A stretch of DNA of 6,613 nucleotides from Gammaproteobacteria bacterium. GTDB lineage: Bacteria > Pseudomonadota > Gammaproteobacteria > GCF-002020875. The stretch is from assembly GCA_018671205.1 (NCBI GenBank), contig JABHIC010000076.1:1-6613 (forward strand), in the 5' to 3' direction. Position numbers and translations under genes: made by a program. Below, piece after piece: positions 1 to 4,885 of this stretch. How positions within the stretch are numbered: the stretch's first letter is position 1; every line of letters starts with the position of its first letter. The notes under the pieces are model-generated. The model saw only the letters and a program-made list of their open reading frames with translations. It was not told the DNA's origin and ran no database searches.

Positions 1-188
1 CGCGGTGCGCTCTTACCGCACCATTTCACCCTTACCGGCACACACTGTGTACGTAGGCGGTCTCTTTTCTGCTGCACTTTCCATAGGCTTTCACCTTCCA
101 GGCGTTACCTGGCGCTCTGCTCTACGGAGCCCGGACTTTCCTCTGTATACACTAAAACTCATACAGCGATTGCCTGGCCAGCTTCCAC
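1..188 (-). ncRNA. rnpB: RNase P RNA (class A), 5' half, cut by window start
   Basis: RNA subunit of ribonuclease P, the ribozyme that cuts the 5' leader from pre-tRNAs. Read on the minus strand, the sequence begins near GGAAGCTGGCCAGG (helix P1/P2 region). It then carries the conserved blocks GAGGAAAGTCCGGGCTCC, GCCAGGTAACGCCTGG and GGTAAGGGTGAAA, followed by GGTGCGGTAAGAGCGCACC (P13/P14 region). These match the E. coli rnpB layout in order. About 190 nt of a usual 350-400 nt are present; the 3' half lies beyond position 1. The 5' end is placed at 185-188 by alignment with the E. coli start and could be off by a few bases. The P3 helix (143-166) is far shorter than in E. coli. The gene follows rsmI in the same orientation with a gap of only about 13 bp. 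Confidence 0.95.
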
Positions 189-193
189 AAACA

Positions 194-199
194 AGGATA
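194..199 (-). promoter_or_regulatory. Candidate -10 element for rnpB
   Basis: TATCCT (minus strand, read 199 to 194) ends about 7 nt before the inferred 5' end of rnpB, the right spacing for a sigma-70 -10 box. No good -35 is seen 16-18 nt upstream; the best hexamer there is TATCGA. The promoter would overlap the last codons of rsmI. This rests on spacing and one hexamer only. Confidence 0.35.
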
Positions 200-201
200 C
201 C

Positions 202-1023
202 TCACTCCATCAATGATCGATAGAGCTGGTTCTTTTTTGCTCCACTAAACTGGGCCGCTACTGCCGCCGCCTTACGGGGGGGAAGCTCTTTAGCAAGTAA
301 CTGAACCAGGCGATAGGCCTCAGCGTGATCCTCTACTACCCCGGAGGCTCCCTCTACCACCAACACAAACTCCCCCCGTTGACGATTGGGGTCCTCATCC
401 ATCCACCCCATCAACTCCACCAGTGGAGCCGTATGAACGGTCTCATGCAACTTGGTTAACTCCCTCGCTACAGCAACCCTGCGACTACCCCCGAAACATC
501 GCTCCATTGAACCCAGCGCAGCCATCACCCTGCGTGGAGACTCAAAAAAGATCATGGTTCGAACCTCTGTCGCCAGAGACTCCAGCAACTGTTCTCTGGC
601 ACCCTGTTTTGCCGGGAGAAAGCCCTCAAAAGTAAAACGGCTCACTGACAACCCAGAGAGGGAGAGAGCAGCGATTGGCGCACTGGGACCTGGAATAGTA
701 GTGACCCGAATAGCGGCCTCTCGCGCTGCCGAGGCCAGACGAAACCCCGGATCATTGATCAGTGGGGTGCCTGCATCACTGACCTGGGCAATAGAGACCC
801 CTTGCCGGAGCTTCTCAACCAAGGCACCAACCTGATGCTCTTCATTGTGCTCATGCATTGAGCGCATGGTGGTTTTGATCCCATAATGGTTCAGCAGGTT
901 GCGGCTATGGCGGGTATCCTCTGCCACAATCAGCCCCACCTCTGCCAGAACCTGCTGACCGCGCGGCGAGAAATCTGCCAGATTTCCGATTGGAGTCGCT
1001 ACAATATAGAGTATTCCTTCCAC
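202..1023 (-). CDS. rsmI: 16S rRNA (cytidine(1402)-2'-O)-methyltransferase RsmI
   Basis: SAM-dependent enzyme that 2'-O-methylates C1402 of 16S rRNA in the decoding centre; cytoplasmic. The predicted protein has 273 aa, the usual family length. Tetrapyrrole-methylase-type landmarks appear in order: YIVATPIGNLAD (6-17), VAEDTRHS (33-40), SDAGTPLINDPG (82-93, SAM-site loop), IPGPSAPIAALSLSGL (110-125), FEGFLPAK (132-139), FFESPRR (159-165), ARELTKLHET (186-195) and GEFVLVVEG (217-225). The C-terminal basic RsmI tail runs from about 240 to 273. The open frame extends to an ATG at 1122, but that extension lies inside yraN and is unlike the family. The GTG at 1023 places the conserved N-terminus correctly and has TAGGA about 9 nt upstream. 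The gene diverges from yraN and is followed at once by rnpB. Confidence 0.97.
   Translation of the reverse strand: MEGILYIVATPIGNLADFSPRGQQVLAEVGLIVAEDTRHSRNLLNHYGIKTTMRSMHEHNEEHQVGALVEKLRQGVSIAQVSDAGTPLINDPGFRLASAAREAAIRVTTIPGPSAPIAALSLSGLSVSRFTFEGFLPAKQGAREQLLESLATEVRTMIFFESPRRVMAALGSMERCFGGSRRVAVARELTKLHETVHTAPLVELMGWMDEDPNRQRGEFVLVVEGASGVVEDHAEAYRLVQLLAKELPPRKAAAVAAQFSGAKKNQLYRSLME
1000..1005 (+). promoter_or_regulatory. Candidate -10 element for yraN
   Basis: TACAAT, five of six matches to the sigma-70 -10 box, lies about 55 nt upstream of the yraN TTG start and inside the first codons of rsmI on the other strand. The best -35-like hexamer is CTGCCA at 975-980, with a long 19-nt spacer. 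Because only 37 bp separate the two divergent start codons, any yraN promoter has to sit about here. Weak evidence. Confidence 0.25.
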
Positions 1024-1060
1024 CTGCCTTAATCCTATTGCCCAAGAAGTCTGCTGACTA

Positions 1061-1450
1061 TTGAAACAGAAACCCACCAACAGCACTACTATTGGTGCGA
1101 ACGCCGAATCAGCTGCCCGCAACTATCTGCAACAGCAAGGGCTCACCTTCATTGATGCCAACTACCGTTTCAAGGGGGGTGAAATTGACCTCATCATGTC
1201 CACCACAGATGCCGTTCTGGTCTTCATTGAGGTACGGCTACGCAACCACAGTGGCTATGGTAGTGGTGCCGAGAGCATCACCTACCGCAAACAGCAGCGT
1301 ATCTCTCGCACTGCGCAACACTATCTTCAATGTAACCCACAGCAACAGGAACGGGCGCTACGCTTTGATGTAATCTCTGCAGTACAGCGGCAGGGGCAGT
1401 ACCAGTTCGAGTGGATTCAACAGGCATTTTGGCCTGGAGACAACTATTAA
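1061..1450 (+). CDS. yraN: YraN family protein (UPF0102)
   Basis: Small protein of the UPF0102 family, which has a restriction-endonuclease-like (PD-(D/E)XK) fold. Its cellular role is not well established. The 129-aa length is typical. Visible family signatures are GANAESAARNYLQQQG (12-27), GGEIDLIM (39-46) with E41/D43, FIEVRLR (55-61) supplying the E-x-(K/R) part of the nuclease-like site, Y74RKQQRI (74-81) and RFDVISAV (101-108). The start is TTG at 1061: an in-frame stop lies at 1055-1057, and no ATG or GTG occurs before the conserved block. No strong ribosome-binding site is seen; AGAAG at 1045-1049 is distant. Next to rsmI and a BON lipoprotein, as in many gammaproteobacteria. The lpoA gene that usually separates rsmI from yraN is missing. 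Confidence 0.92.
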   Translation: MKQKPTNSTTIGANAESAARNYLQQQGLTFIDANYRFKGGEIDLIMSTTDAVLVFIEVRLRNHSGYGSGAESITYRKQQRISRTAQHYLQCNPQQQERALRFDVISAVQRQGQYQFEWIQQAFWPGDNY

Positions 1451-1513
1451 GGAATTTATGAGACGCTTAAATAACCCGATGAGGATTGAAGGAGTGAGCT
1501 AACACAGTAATCA

Positions 1514-1532
1514 CTGAAAAAGTGCATTTCAG
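1514..1532. repeat. Short inverted repeat upstream of the BON lipoprotein gene
   Basis: CTGAAA (1514-1519) and TTTCAG (1527-1532) form a perfect 6-bp inverted repeat with a 7-nt centre. It sits just upstream of the candidate -10 at 1548. It could be an operator or a weak stem. There is no T-tract, so it is not an intrinsic terminator. Confidence 0.3.
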
Positions 1533-1547
1533 AGCCCCCCTTCCTAG

Positions 1548-1553
1548 TATACT
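1548..1553 (+). promoter_or_regulatory. Candidate -10 element for the BON lipoprotein gene
   Basis: TATACT (TATAAT-like, five of six) lies 67 nt before the ATG at 1620 in the 169-bp gap after yraN. The overlapping TAGTAT at 1545 is an alternative. No convincing -35 is found 16-18 nt upstream. I also looked for a sigma-E type promoter, because E. coli dolP is sigma-E dependent, and saw no clear one. Confidence 0.35.
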
Positions 1554-1619
1554 CATCCACACTTTTCGGGGCTGTGCAATTTTCTCAGCAGCCTGCCCCC
1601 CTTTTCTTCAGGAAGAGAG

Positions 1620-2186
1620 ATGCCAAGAAAACTTCTACTGCTGCTCATAATCCCCCTGTTACTTCAACTTACAGGCTGCACAACAACCTCCCCCACAAAA
1701 GAGAGGGATGCGGCTACAGCCGAGCAACGCTCAGTTGGCACCATGCTGGACGATGAGTTTATTGAGCTGAATGCCAGCAATGCCGTCTATCAGGATCAAC
1801 GCCTGAATGAGCAGACCCATGTCAACATCACCAGTTATAACTTCATCACCCTGATCACTGGCGAGGCCCCTACCCAGGCACTCAAGAGTCAAATCGAGAC
1901 ACTGGTAAAGTCGATCCCTAAAGTACGCCGTGTTCACAACATGCTCAAGATCGCTGCACCAAGCTCACTCTTGACCCGAACCAGTGACGCTACGCTTACC
2001 GTCAGAATCAAGAGCGCCATGCTGGGAGAGCGAGGGTTTTCTCACCGGATCAAGGTCGTCACGGAGAATGGAACTACCTATCTAATGGGCATCGTCAACC
2101 GTGACCAAGGGAACAGAGCGGTCGCAGTCGCCCAGGGAATCAGTGGAGTACAGAAGATCGTCAAGCTATTTGAATATACCGATTAG
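1620..2186 (+). CDS. dolP: Dual BON-domain outer-membrane lipoprotein, DolP/YraP-like
   Basis: Predicted lipoprotein of 188 aa; E. coli DolP is about the same size. A type II signal peptide is clear: basic PRK, a leucine-rich core (5-17), then the lipobox LTGC with lipidated C20. Residue 21 is T, not D, so sorting to the outer membrane inner leaflet is expected. Two BON domains follow, about 43-112 (with ITGEAPTQ and VRRVHNML) and 123-187 (with SAML, IKVVTENGTTYLMGIV and GVQKIVKLFEY). In E. coli, DolP binds anionic phospholipid through the second BON domain and supports outer-membrane integrity and Bam function; the same role here is inferred. The start has GGAAG 4 nt upstream. The neighbourhood after yraN matches the usual location, although diaA is absent from the gap. 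Confidence 0.9.
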   Translation: MPRKLLLLLIIPLLLQLTGCTTTSPTKERDAATAEQRSVGTMLDDEFIELNASNAVYQDQRLNEQTHVNITSYNFITLITGEAPTQALKSQIETLVKSIPKVRRVHNMLKIAAPSSLLTRTSDATLTVRIKSAMLGERGFSHRIKVVTENGTTYLMGIVNRDQGNRAVAVAQGISGVQKIVKLFEYTD

Positions 2187-2298
2187 ACCCCACTCTCACG
2201 ATATATGAACCGTTTCACAAGTTCCTCCATAGCGACTCCGGGGCTGTTGATAACCGGGTCTGGCTATCGTCGAGCGAACATAGATTTTTTGCTGCAGC

Positions 2299-3681
2299 GT
2301 GCTCTCCGCAAAGCTCCTTAAGCAACTCCAGGCAGCGCTGGGAAAAGAGGCTCTCCTTACCCAACAGGCCGACCTGCTGAGCTACAGTTATGACAACAGC
2401 CGCATCTCTCTGCTGCCGGATGCGGTTGTCCTCCCCTCCTCTCCAGCACAAGTGGTTGAGATCGTAAAACTCTGTAACCAGCACCGTATTCCCCTCACCA
2501 CACGGGGCCGGGGCAGTGGCACCTCTGGGGCAGCCGTCCCCTCACAACAGGGAATTGTCCTCTCCACTGAGCGAATGAGGCGCATCATAAAAATTGAGCC
2601 CGATAATCGATTAATGGTGGTTGAACCCGGAATCACTAACCAGGAGGTGCAGCAGGCCGCAGCAGAGCATGGTTTTTTTTGGCCACCTGACCCCGGCAGC
2701 AGCGCATTCTGTAGTGTTGGTGGCAATATCGCCTGTGGCTCTGCCGGCCCACGCGCGGTCAAATACGGCACCGTGCGAGAGAACATCCTGGGGCTAAAGG
2801 CCGTGACCGGAAATGGCGACTCCATCCGAACAGGGACTGAGACGACCAAGTGGGCCGTAGGCTATGATCTCACCCGGTTACTGATTGGCTCGGAGGGGAC
2901 GCTGGCAATCCTCACTGAGGCCACCCTTAAGCTGCTCCCCAAACAACCATCAACTGTGATGATGCGTGCCCTCTATCAGGATATGCAGAGTGCGGCAGCA
3001 GCCGTTGCAGCCATTATGGCGCAACCCGCCACACCCGCCGCACTGGAGTTCATGGACCACGCAAGCCTCAAGCTGATTCGCCACCAACTGGGGAGCCACT
3101 TTCCAGCAGAGGCTGGAGCCATGCTGATGATTGAGGTCGATGGTACGTCACAGAGCATTGATGGGTCGATCCACACCATTCAGCAGGCCGCTACGAACGC
3201 TGGTCTGATTGGCCTCTCTCTTGCCGAGAGCCAGAAAGAGGTTGAGCAACTCTGGAGGGCGCGCAAAATCCTCTCACCACGACTACGGGAGATTGCCCCC
3301 AAAAAGATCAATGAGGATATTGTGGTGCCGGTCTCCAACATTCCGGCACTGATTGCAGCCATCCAACAGCTGGCTGAAGAACACCAGATTCAGATTGCCA
3401 ATTTTGGCCATGCGGGGAACGGTAACCTGCACACTAACCTCCTCATCAACCCGGATGACCCGCAACAGATGCAACGTGCTGAGGTCTGCCTGGAGGCGTT
3501 ATTCCAGACAGTGTTAGAGCTAAATGGGTCCATCTCCGGGGAACATGGTATCGGGCTGGTAAAACAGCCTTATGTTGCCCTGGAGATCGCTGAAAATGAA
3601 CGTAATCTGATGGCCGATATCAAACAGGTTTTTGACCCGAAAGGGATCCTTAACCCCGGCAAAGGGCCACGCAGAGGCTGA
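2299..3681 (+). CDS. FAD-binding 2-hydroxyacid oxidoreductase (GlcD / D-lactate dehydrogenase type)
   Basis: Flavoprotein of the vanillyl-alcohol-oxidase/type 4 FAD-linked oxidase family, likely oxidising a 2-hydroxyacid such as glycolate or D-lactate. The 460-aa length is normal for the family. The FAD-binding domain shows TTRGRGSGTSGAAVP (67-81), PPDPGSSAFCSVGGNIA (129-145), a KYGTVRENILG block (155-165) and LIGSEGTLAILTEATLKLLP (195-214). The C-terminal FAD-oxidase domain shows the metal/substrate histidine motif HAGNGNLH (371-378), SGEHGIG (413-419) and FDPKGILNPGK (445-455). The GTG at 2299 is the only usable start after the stop at 2281-2283 and fits the family N-terminus, but no Shine-Dalgarno sequence is visible. 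No glcE- or glcF-like gene is next to it, so it may be a stand-alone D-lactate/D-2-hydroxyglutarate type enzyme. The substrate cannot be set from sequence. Confidence 0.9.
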   Translation: MLSAKLLKQLQAALGKEALLTQQADLLSYSYDNSRISLLPDAVVLPSSPAQVVEIVKLCNQHRIPLTTRGRGSGTSGAAVPSQQGIVLSTERMRRIIKIEPDNRLMVVEPGITNQEVQQAAAEHGFFWPPDPGSSAFCSVGGNIACGSAGPRAVKYGTVRENILGLKAVTGNGDSIRTGTETTKWAVGYDLTRLLIGSEGTLAILTEATLKLLPKQPSTVMMRALYQDMQSAAAAVAAIMAQPATPAALEFMDHASLKLIRHQLGSHFPAEAGAMLMIEVDGTSQSIDGSIHTIQQAATNAGLIGLSLAESQKEVEQLWRARKILSPRLREIAPKKINEDIVVPVSNIPALIAAIQQLAEEHQIQIANFGHAGNGNLHTNLLINPDDPQQMQRAEVCLEALFQTVLELNGSISGEHGIGLVKQPYVALEIAENERNLMADIKQVFDPKGILNPGKGPRRG

Positions 3682-3741
3682 GACATGCAGCTGCACTACT
3701 CATCCTTGTACTTGAACCACGCAGGGTTTATGGAAGATTAT

Positions 3742-3759
3742 TGAGATAGCTGTATCTCA
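3742..3759. terminator. Small hairpin between convergent genes, possible weak bidirectional terminator
   Basis: TGAGATA (3742-3748), loop GCTG, TATCTCA (3753-3759): a perfect 7-bp stem with a 4-nt loop. It lies in the 87-bp gap between the convergent FAD oxidoreductase and Spy-like genes, where a terminator is expected. The stem is A/T-rich and neither side has a run of U, so termination is only suggested by position. Confidence 0.35.
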
Positions 3760-3768
3760 TTGCCTTGG

Positions 3769-4134
3769 TCAGAAGCCACGTCCCACTCCCCGGCCTCCAA
3801 AATGCTTTCCATGTTTACGATTGCAACTTCCCTGAGTCTCAAAGTCATCCAGCTGGGTTGGCGTCAGAATTGCGGAGAGCTTCTGTTTCATCTGTTCACG
3901 TTCCGCACGATGCTCCCTACGCAGAGCACGATGTCGATTACGCTGCTCAATAAATAGGGTACTTAGCGCTTCGGCTTGAGAGTCACTCAGGTCCAGCTGC
4001 TCCTGTAGCTGTTCAACCGGTGGCGGCCCTATAGGAGGTTGACCACAAGGTCTGGGCCCCATGGCATAGACAGATCCGCTGATTAGGATGGCGACAGCGG
4101 TAAGTGATACTGCTTTCTTAATGTTCATTTTCAT
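3769..4134 (-). CDS. Periplasmic Spy/CpxP-like LTxxQ-motif protein
   Basis: Small exported protein of 121 aa. An N-terminal signal peptide (MKMNIKK, hydrophobic core 8-22) ends at SVYA, with likely cleavage after A24. The mature part has a Pro/Gly-rich start (GPRPCGQPPIGPPP, 26-39). A helical, highly charged segment follows, with LSDSQ (49-53) and LTPTQ (90-94), the paired motifs of the Spy/CpxP family. The tail is Gly/His/Arg-rich. Spy is an ATP-independent periplasmic chaperone and CpxP an inhibitor of the CpxA sensor; which role applies here is unknown. The protein is shorter than E. coli Spy. Two cysteines (C30, C104) could form a disulfide. The start at 4134 is chosen because AAGGAG lies 7 nt upstream; the longer frame from 4215 would bury the signal peptide. 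Divergent from a baeSR operon, with a BaeR-like box in its promoter region, which fits Bae control as for E. coli spy. Confidence 0.86.
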   Translation of the reverse strand: MKMNIKKAVSLTAVAILISGSVYAMGPRPCGQPPIGPPPVEQLQEQLDLSDSQAEALSTLFIEQRNRHRALRREHRAEREQMKQKLSAILTPTQLDDFETQGSCNRKHGKHFGGRGVGRGF

Positions 4135-4214
4135 TGTAGTGCTCCTTACGGTAACGTAGTTTTCTGAGGAGGGGAGGATATTCTGCCCTTCCTTATCGAT
4201 AACAATAGGAGGCA

Positions 4215-4220
4215 ACTATG
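4215..4220 (-). promoter_or_regulatory. Candidate -10 element for the Spy-like gene
   Basis: CATAGT (minus strand, 4220 to 4215; four of six) lies about 21 nt beyond the left BaeR-like box, close to the 23-nt geometry seen on the other side. TATTGT at 4207-4202 is an equally weak alternative. No proper -35 is seen, as would be expected for an activator-dependent promoter. Confidence 0.25.
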
Positions 4221-4240
4221 TAGCCAGTATGGACTGAGCA

Positions 4241-4282
4241 TGGAGAAATTGTGAAACAGAGAGAGATTCCACATTTTCTCCA
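4241..4282. promoter_or_regulatory. Inverted pair of BaeR-like boxes (divergent operator)
   Basis: TGGAGAAATTGTG (4241-4253) and CACATTTTCTCCA (4270-4282) are inverted repeats matching at 12 of 13 positions (T4249/T4274 mismatch), with a 16-nt spacer. Each arm, read outward, contains TTTCTCCA, the core of the E. coli BaeR consensus TTTTTCTCCATDATTGGC as I remember it. The right arm extended to 4290 matches 13 of 18 positions, and the left arm (minus strand, 4250 to 4233) matches 12 of 18. The right arm abuts the -35 position of the candidate promoter for the 155-aa gene and baeSR. The left arm faces the Spy-like gene. Binding by BaeR is inferred. Confidence 0.6.
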
Positions 4283-4304
4283 CAATGGATCCTGTTTATC
4301 CGCC

Positions 4305-4310
4305 TACAAT
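4305..4310 (+). promoter_or_regulatory. Candidate -10 element for the 155-aa gene-baeS-baeR operon
   Basis: TACAAT (five of six) lies 47 nt before the ATG at 4357, giving a start of transcription near 4317 and a leader of about 40 nt. The -35 position (around 4282-4287, ACAATG) is poor. The BaeR-like box ends there, which is the layout of an activator-dependent promoter. Confidence 0.45.
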
Positions 4311-4356
4311 AGATGAGTAGAGGTTAAATTCATAAAATGGAATAGGGGCGCATGTA

Positions 4357-4824
4357 ATGATAGAAGGAATTTCCGCTGGAGCGATGTCGATACCGCCGCG
4401 TCAAGCAGGGGGGGCGGGTAGTGGGCTCTCCGCTGATCAGAGTCAGTTGATCCATAATACGCTCAATGAATTTGATGCAGATGCACTGACTGAGGCAGAT
4501 GCCCTCTCCATTGTCTCCACTTTTTCAGAGACCGGCATCCAACCCGGTAAAGGGTTAGAGAAAGCGATGGAGAGCGCCGGATTTGACCCCAAGACGGTAG
4601 GAGAGCTAGCCGGTGTAGAAGGGCCTGCCCAAAGAGGGGCGATGGGACCACCACCCACATCTGGAGTCAATACCAGCTTGAATGAAGAGATGCTGCAGGA
4701 GCTCTATAGCCTGCTTGACCAATATTATGATGCGGGCAGAACAGATGAGGACCAAACCAGCCTGCTACACTCCATTCAAGGGATTCTGGGAGAGGATGAG
4801 CGGCTCTTCAGCCTCTCAGCATAA
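4357..4824 (+). CDS. Uncharacterised 155-aa protein, first gene of the baeSR operon
   Basis: I cannot assign a function. The protein is acidic and mostly helical, with no signal peptide or membrane segment, so it is predicted cytoplasmic. After a Gly/Ser/Pro-rich start (1-24) comes a compact block (24-85) with the pattern LSADQ, FDADALTEADALSI, then GIQPGKGLEKAMESAGFD. I loosely recall this pattern from unnamed bacterial proteins of similar size. A linker (86-107) includes GAMGPPPTSG. The second block (108-146), with LNEEMLQELYSLLDQYYDAGRTDED, resembles the first and suggests internal duplication. D40/D42/D48 look EF-hand-like, but the glycine and final acidic residue are missing. The start at 4357 has AGGGG 8 nt upstream. 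baeS follows 61 bp later on the same strand. A G7 run (4408-4414) lies in codons 18-20. Confidence 0.78.
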   Translation: MIEGISAGAMSIPPRQAGGAGSGLSADQSQLIHNTLNEFDADALTEADALSIVSTFSETGIQPGKGLEKAMESAGFDPKTVGELAGVEGPAQRGAMGPPPTSGVNTSLNEEMLQELYSLLDQYYDAGRTDEDQTSLLHSIQGILGEDERLFSLSA

Positions 4825-4839
4825 GGGGACTCAAAAAAC

Positions 4840-4875
4840 ATGAACCTCTCTACAAAGAACGCTTATAGAGAATAG
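4840..4875 (+). other. Possible 11-codon leader minicistron before baeS
   Basis: An ATG at 4840 opens an 11-codon frame (MNLSTKNAYRE) ending at TAG 4873-4875, 10 nt before the baeS ATG. AAGGGGA (4823-4829) lies 10 nt upstream of it, whereas baeS itself has no good ribosome-binding site. TCTCTA (4847-4852) can pair with TAGAGA (4866-4871). It could couple translation of baeS to upstream reading. It is short enough to be chance. Confidence 0.25.
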
Positions 4876-4885
4876 ATCGCCCAAT

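Noticed and set aside
202..1122. Longer rsmI frame starting at the ATG at 1122
   Set aside because: The extra 33 residues run antisense inside yraN and precede the family's conserved N-terminus; the GTG at 1023 fits better.
2249..2268. Hairpin GATAACC/GGCTATC as a terminator after the BON lipoprotein gene
   Set aside because: It has one mismatch in seven pairs and the T-run begins about 17 nt further on, too far for an intrinsic terminator.
2673..2680. T8 tract in the FAD oxidoreductase gene as a phase-variation site
   Set aside because: It is a single run encoding Phe-Phe before a conserved PPDPGSS motif; the frame is intact on both sides, and chance is enough to explain it.
2215..2849. 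Open frames antisense to the FAD oxidoreductase start
   Set aside because: They overlap a clearly conserved gene, resemble no family I know and lack start signals.
3686..3695. 10-bp palindrome TGCAGCTGCA after the FAD oxidoreductase stop
   Set aside because: It has no loop and no T-tract, so it cannot act as a terminator, and it has no second copy nearby.
4135..4215. N-terminal 27-residue extension of the Spy-like gene
   Set aside because: It would bury the signal peptide, and the start at 4134 has a good AAGGAG ribosome-binding site.
4474..4512. EF-hand calcium loop (DADALTEAD) in the unknown protein
   Set aside because: Position 5 is Leu, the glycine at position 6 is missing and position 12 is Ser, so the ligand set is not canonical.
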